Source: JBCCFW01 sp039029535
Lineage (GTDB): Bacteria; Acidobacteriota; JBCCFW01
Direction: 5' to 3'
NCBI GenBank assembly: GCA_039029535.1
Contig: JBCCFW010000036.1
Coordinates: 1-49,003 of the forward strand
DNA: 49,003 nucleotides
The notes beneath the pieces were generated by a model. It did not search any database and had not been told where the DNA came from. It saw nothing but the letters and a program-made list of their open reading frames with translations. Position numbers and translations under genes: made by a program. The stretch's first letter is position 1, and every line of letters begins with the position of its first letter. Shown in pieces: positions 24,108-32,759 of this stretch.

Positions 24108-25427
24108 ATGACCAGCGACTCCCCCACGCCGAGCGAACCCACTGCCGAGGGGGGGCTCCGACGTCAACTCGGCTTCCCCGACGGGCTGGCTCACTTCCTC
24201 GGAACGATCATCGGCTCGGGCATCTTCTTCGCGCCCGGCTTCGTGGCCGCCGTCACCCCGACCGCGGGCTGGTCGGTGGTGCCCTGGTTGCTCGGTGCCG
24301 CTGCTGCCTGCTGCGGTGCCCTGTGCTACGCAGAATGCGGTGCGCGTCTCCCCCGCGCCGGGGGCTTCTTCGTCTACCTGGAGGAGGCGCTCGGTCCCGC
24401 GGTGGCCCAGGTGGCCGCCTGGCTCGGCCTGCTCATCACCTACCCTGCGTCGGCGGCCGGCATCGCCTGGGGCTGTGCGCTGGCCCTGGGCCAGCTCGGC
24501 GTGACGCTGTGGCCGCCCGTCCTGGCGATGGGGGCCATCGTGCTGGCGGCCGCCCTCAACGCCCTCCACGTGCGCACCGCCGCCTGGTCGCTGCGCCTGC
24601 TGAGCACCGGCAAGCTCCTCGGTCTCGCCCTCCCCATCCTCGTCGGGGTCTGGTGGGGCTCGTCCGAGGTCAACGCCGAGGCGCAGTTCCTGCCCGCCAC
24701 CGTCGGGGCCACGGCCTGGTTCTCGTGCCTGAGCCTCGTCCTCTGGTCGCTGGACGGCTGGTCCGACATCACGCTGCTCGCCGGAGAGCTCCGCGAGCCA
24801 CGACGTCAGCTCCCGCGCATCGTCATCACCGGCATCTACCTTCTCGCACTGACCTACGCGGCCGTGCAGGTGTCGGTGTTCCGCCTGCTCCCCGCCTCGG
24901 AGCTCGCGAGCGCCGACCTGCCGGTCGCGGCGGCGGTCGAGGCCGGCCTCGGTGAGGGAGCCGGACGCCTTCTCGCCATCCTCGCCGCGGTGTCGACCTT
25001 CGGCGCGCTCACCGCGCTGCTCATGAGCTACCCGCGTCTCACTTGGAGACTCTCGCGGGACGGCCTCCTCCCGACCGCGCTGTCACGGGTCGGCGCCGAC
25101 GGCACCCCCGGACGCGCGGTGATGGTGAGCGCGGGTCTCGCCCTCGTCTACGCCCTGCACTCGAGCTTCAACGAGCTGGTGAGCCTCTTCACCATCGCCA
25201 TCTGGTTCTTCTACTCGCTCACCACCTTCGGCCTGCTCCGACTTCGGGCCCGCAACGTGGGTGAACCGGGCTGGTCCGCCCCGGTCCTGGCGCCAGCAGT
25301 GGTGTTTCTCACCACCGCCGCGATTTCGGTTGCAACGTTCCGTTACGCTCCTCAAAAAGCCCTTGCGGGCCTCGCCGTCCTGGCCGCTGCCGCGCTCATC
25401 CAGTGGTACCGATTCCGAGGACGGTGA
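24108..25427 (+). CDS. APC-superfamily amino acid permease
   Basis: The product is 439 residues from an ATG with GGAG 6 nt upstream. About 12 membrane segments are present. The APC hallmark lies at the first helix: GLAHFLGTIIGSGIFFAPG, whose unwound GSGIF site binds the substrate amino group and carboxylate. Then come CYAECGARLPRAGGFFVYL and WSDITLLAGELREPRRQLPR, the family motif after TM6. It imports or exchanges amino acids across the inner membrane; selectivity cannot be read. It is divergent from the TPR gene (78-bp gap) and followed after 105 bp by the XRE regulator. Confidence 0.92.
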   Translation: MTSDSPTPSEPTAEGGLRRQLGFPDGLAHFLGTIIGSGIFFAPGFVAAVTPTAGWSVVPWLLGAAAACCGALCYAECGARLPRAGGFFVYLEEALGPAVAQVAAWLGLLITYPASAAGIAWGCALALGQLGVTLWPPVLAMGAIVLAAALNALHVRTAAWSLRLLSTGKLLGLALPILVGVWWGSSEVNAEAQFLPATVGATAWFSCLSLVLWSLDGWSDITLLAGELREPRRQLPRIVITGIYLLALTYAAVQVSVFRLLPASELASADLPVAAAVEAGLGEGAGRLLAILAAVSTFGALTALLMSYPRLTWRLSRDGLLPTALSRVGADGTPGRAVMVSAGLALVYALHSSFNELVSLFTIAIWFFYSLTTFGLLRLRARNVGEPGWSAPVLAPAVVFLTTAAISVATFRYAPQKALAGLAVLAAAALIQWYRFRGR

Positions 25428-25495
25428 TTAGAAAATTGCCTGATAACTTCCCATCGCGGTTCACGGACCACTGGAGCGATGCGGTAACGTAGTGC

Positions 25496-25511
25496 CTGGC
25501 ATTCGTGCCAG
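25496..25511 (+). promoter_or_regulatory. CTGGCA-TTCG-TGCCAG hairpin before the XRE gene
   Basis: A perfect 6-bp stem with a TTCG tetraloop lies 21 bp before the TTG start at 25533. In RNA it would be a stable UUCG hairpin in the 5' leader; in DNA it is a 16-bp palindrome fit for a dimeric HTH protein. Autoregulation by the downstream XRE protein is plausible. The rest of the 105-bp gap is relatively AT-rich and may hold the promoter. Confidence 0.35.
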
Positions 25512-25532
25512 ACCCGCTCTCTGGATCCGACC

Positions 25533-27476
25533 TTGCCCAACTCCGAAGACAGCGTCTCGCTCAGCTCCCCACTCAACGATCTCCTGCGCTCGGCCCGCGA
25601 GAAGATGGGCTGGTCGCGACGGGAGTTCGCCAGTCGCGTGGGCGTGGCCTGGGCCACCGTGAGCGCCGCAGAGAAGGGCAGCGACCCTCGGCACAGCACG
25701 CTCATGCGCTACGTGAGCAGCCTGCCGGGTCTCCGGGCCGACGACCTGCTCGCCGGCAAGACCGATCAGGTCCGCCCGCCGGCCGCCAGCAAGGCGGTCT
25801 GGGCCTACATGCGGGACGTGCACGGCTACTCCATCGAGACGGCCCGCATCGTCATGGACTGGCGCGCCGGCGGCGCGACGGGGCTCCGGGTCGAGCTCCG
25901 CGGCCTCCGGTTGGTCGAAGGCGACCTCAACGATCCGGACCAGGCCCTGTTCACGCTGCGGGCCATCTGTCTCGGTAGCAATGCGGTCGTCCGCGAGCTG
26001 ATGCCGCCCGAGGGACCACTCGCAGGCCAGCAGCTCGTCGTCGAAGACGGCGCGCTGACCCACGAGTTCTCCTTCCCCGAGAACGACGACCAAGGCCTCG
26101 ACTACACCTGCACCTGGAACGCCGACAGCAGCGAGGAAGCCTCGCCCGAACCCCTCCAACCACCCCTGAGCGTCGAGGGTGCGGCCGAGCTGGTCTTCCC
26201 GGTGCTCCACCCCATCGAGGAGCTCACGCTGGAGGTCCGCTGCGGGGACGACCTGCCCCGCGAGGCCGTCCCGCACCTGTGGCCGGCCACGCTGGCCTGG
26301 CAGGCCGGTGAGCAGGACCTCTCGCGCTACCTGCACCCCAAGGGCCTGGGCGTGGAAAGAGACGAGGGTCAGGGCATCGTCAGGGTGACGATCCCGCAGC
26401 CGGTGGTCGGCCTGGCCTGCCGCCTGCTCTGGCCCACCGACGACAGCTTCCCGGACTCCTGCACGCCGCTCACGGGAAGCTCGCCGGGGTTCTCGGGTGA
26501 AGAAAGCCTGGGTGACTCGCTCCGCGCGGCGCGTGAGCAAGCAGGCCTGTCCTGCCGCCAGCTCGCCACGAGGATGGACGTCTCCCACGCCACCATCCTG
26601 GCCATCGAGCGAGGCCGCGACGCCCGTGCGTCGACCCTGGCGCGCTACCTCGAAGCGCTGCCCTCACTCACCGCACAGGACCTCCTCCCCGCCGAAGGGC
26701 CGGAGGGCCCGATCAGTCGCGACGAGGTCTGGCGTCATTACCGCGACCTCTTCCGGATCGAGGCGAGCTGCATCCGCAAGACCGCCGAGGTCCTCGCCAA
26801 CGGGGACTGCGAGACGATCCACGAGACGACCGACCTGCGCGACCTGAGTGGTCGCCAGCAAGACCTCACGATCCTCGCCGGCCTCCAGCGCACGGTCTAC
26901 ATGGGGTCGCCGTCAGTCCTCCGTGAGATCGAGACGGAAGCCGCCAGCGAAGAGGAGAGCCTCCGGACCCGCGTGATCCGACGGCGTGACGGTCGTCAGA
27001 TCCAGCAGTTCACCATCCCGGCGGCCGTCTCGAGCAAGGGCCTCTCGTACGTTCGCCGGCTGGTGAGCAAGGGCGTCTTCGCGACTCTCGGAACCGAACG
27101 TCGCAACCCCGAATGGGATGATCTCCCCATCTACGAGGGCTGCACGGTGACCGTGCCCTTCCCGGTGCGGCAGCTGGAGATCGAGGTGCGCTTCCCCGAG
27201 GGCGCCTGGCCCAAGGAAGTGTACTTCCGGGCCGTGCACGGTCTCTCCCAGAGCGTGCCGGATGCTCAGGATCAGCTCGCGACAATTCACGAAGGCCGTT
27301 TCGAGACCCCCATGGATCGCGATGCTGGCCGCATCCGCCTCGTCGTTCAGGAGCCGCTCTGTACCCTCAAGTACGTGATCGGCTGGCGCCTGCCCGTCGA
27401 GGTCTGCGACTCAGGAGCCCCCTGCTCGAGCCCCAACTCGGGCCGAGCGGACGAATCGTCGAAGCCACCCGAGTAA
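25533..27476 (+). CDS. internally duplicated XRE-family HTH protein with two sensor-like beta domains
   Basis: The product is 647 residues, apparently from a TTG with a poor Shine-Dalgarno. The protein is a tandem duplication. Unit 1 has a Cro/C1-type HTH at about 13-62 (REFASRVGVAWATVSAAEKG, LMRYVSSL). Unit 2 has another at about 327-380 (CRQLATRMDVSHATILAIER, LARYLEALPSL). Each HTH is followed by about 230 residues of beta-rich sequence containing similar blocks, such as the run-up to LTLEVRCGDDLP in unit 1 and LEIEVRFPEGAWP in unit 2. The architecture suggests one polypeptide with two DNA-binding and two ligand-sensing domains. It could act as a pseudo-dimer. The last 130 nt overlap the convergent gene at 27347. 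Confidence 0.85.
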   Translation: MPNSEDSVSLSSPLNDLLRSAREKMGWSRREFASRVGVAWATVSAAEKGSDPRHSTLMRYVSSLPGLRADDLLAGKTDQVRPPAASKAVWAYMRDVHGYSIETARIVMDWRAGGATGLRVELRGLRLVEGDLNDPDQALFTLRAICLGSNAVVRELMPPEGPLAGQQLVVEDGALTHEFSFPENDDQGLDYTCTWNADSSEEASPEPLQPPLSVEGAAELVFPVLHPIEELTLEVRCGDDLPREAVPHLWPATLAWQAGEQDLSRYLHPKGLGVERDEGQGIVRVTIPQPVVGLACRLLWPTDDSFPDSCTPLTGSSPGFSGEESLGDSLRAAREQAGLSCRQLATRMDVSHATILAIERGRDARASTLARYLEALPSLTAQDLLPAEGPEGPISRDEVWRHYRDLFRIEASCIRKTAEVLANGDCETIHETTDLRDLSGRQQDLTILAGLQRTVYMGSPSVLREIETEAASEEESLRTRVIRRRDGRQIQQFTIPAAVSSKGLSYVRRLVSKGVFATLGTERRNPEWDDLPIYEGCTVTVPFPVRQLEIEVRFPEGAWPKEVYFRAVHGLSQSVPDAQDQLATIHEGRFETPMDRDAGRIRLVVQEPLCTLKYVIGWRLPVEVCDSGAPCSSPNSGRADESSKPPE

Positions 27477-27799
27477 CCTCCGAGCGCCGTGATGATCAGG
27501 TCGTTCCTGACGATCGTGGCGTCCAGGGTCGAACAGGGGCACTCGATCGGCAGCTCGAGACGCTCACCGACGATGCGGTCGTGATCTTCCTCGAGCTCGT
27601 CGAGCCGGTCGATCAGGATCGGGAGCTCGATGAGCCCTTCCGTGAAGTCCTGCTCGAGCAGGACGAGCTGTGCGTTGAGAGTGATCGCCTCGTCCAGGAG
27701 GATGAGCTCGGGGCTGCCTGCACGGGCAGACGGAGCCATCCCCAGGACACCGAGGATGAGAATGATTGTTAGATACGGGCGAATGCTGGTACCGGACAC
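27347..27799 (-). CDS. small secreted helical protein, uncharacterised
   Basis: The product is 150 residues from a GTG with GAGGTG 4 nt upstream. A signal peptide (YLTIILILGVLG, cleavage near ARA-GS) precedes a helical stretch rich in Leu, Ile, Glu and Asp (ILLDEAITLNAQLVLLEQDF, LIDRLDELEEDHDRI), likely a short coiled coil, then a CPC motif. The 3' 130 nt are antisense to the end of the XRE gene, so the last 40 or so residues may be unconstrained. The good start region supports it as real. No family recognised. Confidence 0.65.
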   Translation of the reverse strand: MSGTSIRPYLTIILILGVLGMAPSARAGSPELILLDEAITLNAQLVLLEQDFTEGLIELPILIDRLDELEEDHDRIVGERLELPIECPCSTLDATIVRNDLIITALGGYSGGFDDSSARPELGLEQGAPESQTSTGRRQPITYLRVQSGS

Positions 27800-27887
27800 G
27801 TGTCACCTCATCTGAAGGAAAGCTAGCAGCCAGCGCGCCTTCCCGCAGGTTCGGCTCTTCCCTCGACACACATTAACGTCTTTTCTC

Positions 27888-28949
27888 ATGCTTGGTGACC
27901 ACCCTCCCCCCCCTTCCTCCGCAGAACGCTGGAACGCGGCCTGGAGCCGCCTCCTCCGCCGCCTCGTCCTCGTGGCCAGCGAGTTGCCCGGCAACCTCCT
28001 GGAGCGCGCCGCTCACGAGCATGGGCTGAGCGCCGCTCCCGCCACTCAGGAGGAGCGCGACGACCACGCGGCCCTCTTCCTTCCATGGTTTCTGTTCACT
28101 TGGACGCCCACCTGGCCGGGCGAGCCCCCACCGGGCCACGAGGACGGCAGCAGCCTGGCCGAGAGCCACCTGGTCTTGCACGAAGAGGAGCTGGATGAGG
28201 ACGAGCGTCTCCTCATCGAGCGCACGGTGCTCGAGCCCTTCAGCTTCTACCGCGTCGGCGGTCTCGACGAGAGCCACGTCGAGCTGCGCGACCTCCTCCG
28301 TCGTCGCGATCGCCGCGTGCTGGCACCCGAGCTCGTCGCTCGCCTCGAAGAGGGTCAGCTCCTCTTCGCGCGCATCGTCGACGTGGAGGACGACCTGTCG
28401 CTCGCGTTGGCCTGCGCCTCCCAGGCCCTACCCGGCGAGCTCTCCCGACGGATCCTCGAGACGGCGGCCGCGCTCACGCCGGGCGCTCTCGAGGACGACG
28501 AGCTCGAGGCCGACCAGGACCGCTGGATCAGTCTCCATCGTCAGCTTCGTCACGAGCTGACCGAGGCGGGGATGAACTCGGACGGCGACCCTCTCGTGCT
28601 GCACCACTTGACCTTCGAGGTCACCGACACCGACGACGCCATCGAAGCGCTCGCCAGCCTCACCGCCCGCGGCCCCGACGAGATCGAGGACGCGTTGGAG
28701 TGGGACGAGCATGGCGAGCTCGCGCGAGCGGCCGTGCCGTGGAACCGCGTCGACGCAGAGGGACGCCTGCAGCCTCGCGGTCAGCTCGAGCTGAAGGGGC
28801 GTCGCCTCACTGCCGAGGTCGACTCGGCCTCACGCGCCGACGAGCTGCGAGCAGCCTTGCACGTGCTGCTCGGCGAGGACTGTCGTGAGGTCGACTGCAC
28901 CCGCACCCACCTCGCCGAGTTCACTCGGCAACTGGAGGATGCGGACTAG
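27888..28949 (+). CDS. uncharacterised acidic protein, resembling SEC-C-associated bacterial proteins
   Basis: The product is 353 residues from an ATG with no obvious Shine-Dalgarno and a C8 run near its 5' end (27906-27913), so the exact N-terminus is uncertain. Recognisable blocks are FLPWFLFTWTPTWPG, IERTVLEPFSFYRV, VELRDLLRRRDRRVLAPE and GQLLFARIVDVEDD. These are the order seen in a widespread uncharacterised family often linked to SEC-C metal-binding tails, but no SEC-C cysteines are present. The C-terminal part (from about 220) holds LVLHHLTFEV followed by a charged domain. No signal peptide; cytoplasmic. Its TAG stop is the first three bases of the palindromic element's TAG. Confidence 0.8.
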   Translation: MLGDHPPPPSSAERWNAAWSRLLRRLVLVASELPGNLLERAAHEHGLSAAPATQEERDDHAALFLPWFLFTWTPTWPGEPPPGHEDGSSLAESHLVLHEEELDEDERLLIERTVLEPFSFYRVGGLDESHVELRDLLRRRDRRVLAPELVARLEEGQLLFARIVDVEDDLSLALACASQALPGELSRRILETAAALTPGALEDDELEADQDRWISLHRQLRHELTEAGMNSDGDPLVLHHLTFEVTDTDDAIEALASLTARGPDEIEDALEWDEHGELARAAVPWNRVDAEGRLQPRGQLELKGRRLTAEVDSASRADELRAALHVLLGEDCREVDCTRTHLAEFTRQLEDAD

Positions 28950-29132
28950 TGTTCCGCTCCTGAAGTGCGCGCAACAAGATCGGCGATGAATCGGCGTTGT
29001 CAGCGAGGCCCGACGACCGAGGAAAGCGGAGCGTAGCCGTAGCTACGTGAGCATTTCCGAGTGGAGGAGAACGAAGCTGGCAGCGGCGAGGCGCGCCGAG
29101 ATGTTGCGGCCATTTCGGGAACGGAGCACTAG
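28946..29132. mobile_element. 187-bp MITE-like palindromic element
   Basis: The ends are imperfect inverted repeats of roughly 35 bp: CTAGTGTTCCGCTCCTGAA at the left and, read on the minus strand, CTAGTGCTCCGTTCCCGAA at the right, followed by related GCGCAACA and CGCAACAT blocks. The interior is palindromic around GCGTAGCcgTAGCTACG, with GGAAA and TTTCC arms. The whole can fold as one long hairpin and encodes nothing. It occupies exactly the space between the stop codons of two convergent genes: TAG of the 27888 gene lies within its left CTAG, and the tldE stop begins at 29133. It may double as a bidirectional terminator. Confidence 0.65.
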
Positions 29133-30455
29133 CTACAACGTGAGACGGAAGTCGTCGACCAGCGCACCGGGCATCCGCGCGCTGCGGGTCGAGCGGCGGT
29201 GATAGGTCTCGGGGTCGAGGATCCAGTCCCGCTCGGCCGTCATGTCGACGAGCTGCTCGCCGAGCATCCGGTAGGCCGTCTCGTCGAAGCGCATGACGTT
29301 GAGCGGCGCCTGGATCTGACCGTTCTCGACCCAGAAGGTCGCGAAGCGGGTCATGCCCGTGGTGCGACAGCTACTGCGATCGGAGTAGTTCAGGTACCAG
29401 ACGTTGCCGATCCACAGACCCGTGCCGAGCTCTTCGAGCACGCGATCCTGCGGGAGCTTGCCGGCGGCCACGTCGATGGACTCGGGCACCTCGTGCGCCG
29501 ACGCACCGTTGGTCTCGACGCCGAACTCCTTCGCCGAGCGCGGTGAGATCAGGCAGTCGGCGGGCGCGCCGCCGTCGACCAGCTTCACCTCGGACGGACG
29601 GATGAAGCCCGCCTCCTGGAAGTTGGGCGCCACGCCGAGGGCGGTGGCCTCGGTGATCGACAGCGAAGGGTGCAGGCGTGCCTCGTCCTCGAGCAGCTTG
29701 ATGAGCGGCGACTGCTTGGTCCGCTGCATCTTCATGCCGAAGGAGTCCGAGCCGACCATGTCGACGATGTCGTTGAGCGCAGGCGGCGCGAGGTAAACGC
29801 GATAGCCACCGGGCTCGAGCGTCTTGGCCGGATGACCGAGCACCTTGAGCTGCTCGGCGGAGAGCTCGAGCTTGCGCTGGAACTCGTCGGTCTTCCACTC
29901 GAAGCCGGCGTGCGACGACTTGACCGCCTTGTCGGCCGAGTGATGGAAGCTCCAGTCGAAGTTGAAGCTGTGGGTGGAGAACCAGTTCCGCTGCCCCAGC
30001 GAGTTCGCGAAGCCCGCATGCACTCCACCGGCGGCGTGGATGCCCACGAGGTCGCGGCCCTGCGCCGAGTCCTGGATGTCGCGCACCATCTCGGAGCCGT
30101 CCGGCAGCGAGTTCTCACCGTGGTGCTCCGAGGACGTCGGCTCCTCCGAGTAGAGGAGATGCGGGTCCTCGGGGAGGAAGCCACGTCTTTCGCGAAGACG
30201 CTCGAGCTGACGCTGGCAGCGCGGGAGGTCGTCTTCCATCACGCCCGACAGGCAGACCTCGACCGAGGCGTGACGACGCCCCTCGATGAGCTGCAGCCCG
30301 ATCGAGCGCTGCTGCACGCGACCGGCCTGTCGGACCTTCGCCTTGTTGAAGCGGACGAAGTCGGAGTCCTCGGCACGAAAGGCCGAGATGAGCACCTCAC
30401 CGCCGGTCAGTGACGCGGTGAGACGATCGACGAGGTCGTAGAAGTAGGTCTGCAT
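29133..30455 (-). CDS. tldE: TldE/PmbA-family metalloprotease subunit
   Basis: The product is 440 residues. It is the non-zinc partner of TldD, forming a heterodimer that degrades or trims unfolded peptides and in some bacteria matures ribosomal peptides such as microcin B17. Typical features are FVRFNKAKVRQAGRVQQRSIGLQLIEG near the N-terminus and no HExxxH motif. C-terminal blocks are FIRPSEVKLVDGG, YLNYSDRSSCRTTGMTRFATFWVENG and LNVMRFDETAY. It starts 3 nt after the tldD stop, so the two are translationally coupled. No precursor peptide or RiPP modification gene is seen nearby. Confidence 0.92.
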   Translation of the reverse strand: MQTYFYDLVDRLTASLTGGEVLISAFRAEDSDFVRFNKAKVRQAGRVQQRSIGLQLIEGRRHASVEVCLSGVMEDDLPRCQRQLERLRERRGFLPEDPHLLYSEEPTSSEHHGENSLPDGSEMVRDIQDSAQGRDLVGIHAAGGVHAGFANSLGQRNWFSTHSFNFDWSFHHSADKAVKSSHAGFEWKTDEFQRKLELSAEQLKVLGHPAKTLEPGGYRVYLAPPALNDIVDMVGSDSFGMKMQRTKQSPLIKLLEDEARLHPSLSITEATALGVAPNFQEAGFIRPSEVKLVDGGAPADCLISPRSAKEFGVETNGASAHEVPESIDVAAGKLPQDRVLEELGTGLWIGNVWYLNYSDRSSCRTTGMTRFATFWVENGQIQAPLNVMRFDETAYRMLGEQLVDMTAERDWILDPETYHRRSTRSARMPGALVDDFRLTL

Positions 30456-30458
30456 GGC

Positions 30459-31892
30459 TCACGCCCCTCCGAACACGTCGACCTGACGGAAGAGGCAGGT
30501 CGGCGACGCGTGACCGACCTTGATGACCTGGTTCGGCTCACCCTTGCCGCAGTACGGCGTGCCCATGACGTCGACGGTGGACTCGTTGCCGACCATCGAG
30601 AGGCTGCGCCAGAAGGTCGCGGAGATGCCGCGGTAGTTGGCCTTGCGAACGATGGGTCCGAGCTCGCCGTTCTCGATGAGCCGCCCGAGCTCGCAGCCGA
30701 ATTGGAACTTGTTGCGGGAGTCGTCGATCGACCAGGAGCAGTTGGTCTCCATGTAGACCCCCTTCTCCACGGACTTGATCATGTCCTCGAAGCTCGCATC
30801 GCCGTGCTCGAGGTTGATGTTGGCCATGCGGTCGATGGGCGGTCGGTTCCAACCGTTGGCACGAGCATTGGCGACGCCCTTCATGTCGGCTCGGGCCTGC
30901 GAGGTCGCCCCACCGAGCGGACGCAGCAAGAGGCCGTCCTTGATGAGGAACTCCTTGGTGGCCTTCTGCCCGTCGTCGTCGTAACCGTAGGACGCGAGCT
31001 GGTCGGGCCGCGTCGGGTCGAAGGTGACGTTGAGCCTCTCCGAGCCGTACTGATACGAGCCGAACATGTCCATCGTGACGAAGCTGGTGCCGGCGTAATT
31101 GCGCTCATCGCCGAGGATGCGGTCGAGCTCGAGCGGGTGCCCGATGGACTCGTGGATCTGCAGGACCATCTGATCGGGCGCGAGGACGAGGTCCATGACC
31201 CCGCTGGGGCAGTCCGGCGCTTCGAGGAGCTGAAGCGCCTCGTCGGCGATCTGCCCGCCCGAGCCGACGAAGCCGCTCATCTCGACGATCTCGAGCCCGC
31301 CCTGACGCGCCTGGGCGTGACCGCCGAGGGTGCGGGTCTGGGTCTCGGTGCCGGAGTTGGCGGTAGCGTGGAGGTTCGGCGCCACCATCGAGAAGCGCTG
31401 CCGTACCTGACCACCGTCGGTGGAGATGAGGGTGCTCTCTTGGCCGGTGTACCAGAGGGAGGCGCTCCAGTCGACGATGCGATCGTCGGTCTTCAGGGTC
31501 GCCGCCTCGCGGGTGACGAGGTCGATCTTGTCGCCGAGGGAGGTGTCCTCCCAGGGGCGCTGCACGGGCGTGTCGTACTCCGCCTCGGTGGTGAGGCGAG
31601 CGATCTCCGAGGGCTTGACGACCCCTCGGCCCGCCGTGGTCTCGGCCCAGTCCTTGGCGCGCTCGATCGCCGAGCGCAGGCCGCTGGGGCTGAGGTCGGA
31701 GGTCGCGGCGTAGCCACTGCCGTCACCGTGGTGGACCTCGACCATGGCGCCGCGGTCCTCGGTGGACCCGACCGGCTGGAGAATGCCCTGGCGGACGTTC
31801 ACGACCTCGTCGGTCTGCTCCACGACGCGCAGGGTCGCGTAGTCGACGCCGGCTGCGGCCTCGCGAAAGGCCTGAGCGGTGCTCTCGAGCAT
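30459..31892 (-). CDS. tldD: TldD-family zinc metalloprotease subunit
   Basis: The product is 477 residues from the ATG at 31892 (GGAG 8 nt upstream); longer in-frame starts lack homology. The zinc motif HESIGH (H247, E248, H252) is present. Family blocks are VEVHHGDGSGYAATSDLS, FVGSGGQIADEALQLLEAP, MDLVLAPDQMVLQIHE and YCGKGEPNQVIKVGHASP. With TldE it forms a cytosolic peptidase whose active site lies inside the dimer. The gene is 86 bp downstream of nth on the same strand and 3 nt upstream of tldE. Confidence 0.95.
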   Translation of the reverse strand: MLESTAQAFREAAAGVDYATLRVVEQTDEVVNVRQGILQPVGSTEDRGAMVEVHHGDGSGYAATSDLSPSGLRSAIERAKDWAETTAGRGVVKPSEIARLTTEAEYDTPVQRPWEDTSLGDKIDLVTREAATLKTDDRIVDWSASLWYTGQESTLISTDGGQVRQRFSMVAPNLHATANSGTETQTRTLGGHAQARQGGLEIVEMSGFVGSGGQIADEALQLLEAPDCPSGVMDLVLAPDQMVLQIHESIGHPLELDRILGDERNYAGTSFVTMDMFGSYQYGSERLNVTFDPTRPDQLASYGYDDDGQKATKEFLIKDGLLLRPLGGATSQARADMKGVANARANGWNRPPIDRMANINLEHGDASFEDMIKSVEKGVYMETNCSWSIDDSRNKFQFGCELGRLIENGELGPIVRKANYRGISATFWRSLSMVGNESTVDVMGTPYCGKGEPNQVIKVGHASPTCLFRQVDVFGGA

Positions 31893-31978
31893 GAGGATGA
31901 CTCCGGGGACGGGCCAATCGGCCGCATCCGGTTGAAAACGAAGAGGGAATGGTATCCCAGCGCCGTCTCGGACGCCGG

Positions 31979-32635
31979 TCAGCGGAGCGAACGGGCGTTC
32001 TCGGCCAGGGCCTTCTTCGTCGCGGCCCAGGAGCAGATGGGACAAGCGCTCATGTCGTGCCCCCGCGCGGGGCAGTGCTCCCGGCCGAAGTAGATGATCT
32101 GGAGATGGAGCCGGTTCCAAGCGCTCTCGGGGAAGGTCTTCTTGAGATCGGCCTCGGTCCGGTTGACGTTCTGGCCGTTCGAGAGTCCCCAGCGGGCCGC
32201 CAGGCGGTGGATGTGGGTGTCGACGGGGAAGGCCGGGTGCCCGAAGGCCTGCGACATGACGACCGAGGCGGTCTTGTGCCCCACCCCCGGCAGGGCCTCG
32301 AGCTCGTCGAAGGTCTGCGGGACCCGGCCCTCGTGGCGTTCGGTGAGCTGGCGACCCACCGCCTGGAGGTGCTTGGCCTTGGTGGGGGCGAGACCGAGGG
32401 TCCGGATGGTCTCGAGTAGCGCGGGAACGGGGGTCTCCCCCATGGTCGCCGGGTCGGGGGCGAGCCGGAACAGGCCCGGGGTCGCCTTGTTGACGGCGGC
32501 GTCCGTGGTCTGGGCCGAGAGCAGCACGGCGACGAGGAGCTGGAAGGGATCGCCGTGGTCGAGAGGGATGGGGGGCTGGGGGTGGAGCTCGTCGAGGATC
32601 TCCTGGATCCGCTCCGCCTTCTCGGCTCGTCGCAT
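31979..32635 (-). CDS. nth: endonuclease III (HhH-GPD DNA glycosylase/AP lyase)
   Basis: The product is 218 residues. It removes oxidised pyrimidines and nicks abasic sites in base-excision repair. The helix-hairpin-helix LPGVGHKTASVV carries the catalytic Lys (K121), and D139 sits in VDTHIHR, both at E. coli Nth positions. The iron-sulfur loop is unusual: C188, C198 and C201 (HCPARGHDMSACPIC) are seen, but the usual fourth cysteine is absent, the chain continuing SWAATKK. A variant ligand (for example a His) or a weakened cluster is possible. It is divergent from the lipoprotein cyclophilin gene (124-bp gap). Confidence 0.93.
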   Translation of the reverse strand: MRRAEKAERIQEILDELHPQPPIPLDHGDPFQLLVAVLLSAQTTDAAVNKATPGLFRLAPDPATMGETPVPALLETIRTLGLAPTKAKHLQAVGRQLTERHEGRVPQTFDELEALPGVGHKTASVVMSQAFGHPAFPVDTHIHRLAARWGLSNGQNVNRTEADLKKTFPESAWNRLHLQIIYFGREHCPARGHDMSACPICSWAATKKALAENARSLR

Positions 32636-32759
32636 CGGATCATCATGCCGGAGCGAGCTCGTCCGAGAGACGCTCGGGCGAGGTTTGACCCGACGGCCGG
32701 GTTCCTCCATGCTCCCCGCCACTTCGCAGGAAGACCCCTCTCCCTGGAGCATTGAGCCC

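Noticed and set aside
29133..31892. RiPP biosynthesis cluster based on TldD/TldE.
   Set aside because: No precursor-peptide gene, cyclodehydratase or other modifying enzyme is near; TldD/E are widespread housekeeping peptidases.
31893..32120. Extended N-terminus for TldD (up to 76 more codons).
   Set aside because: The extra residues lack TldD similarity; the ATG at 31892 gives a standard N-terminus with an acceptable ribosome-binding site.
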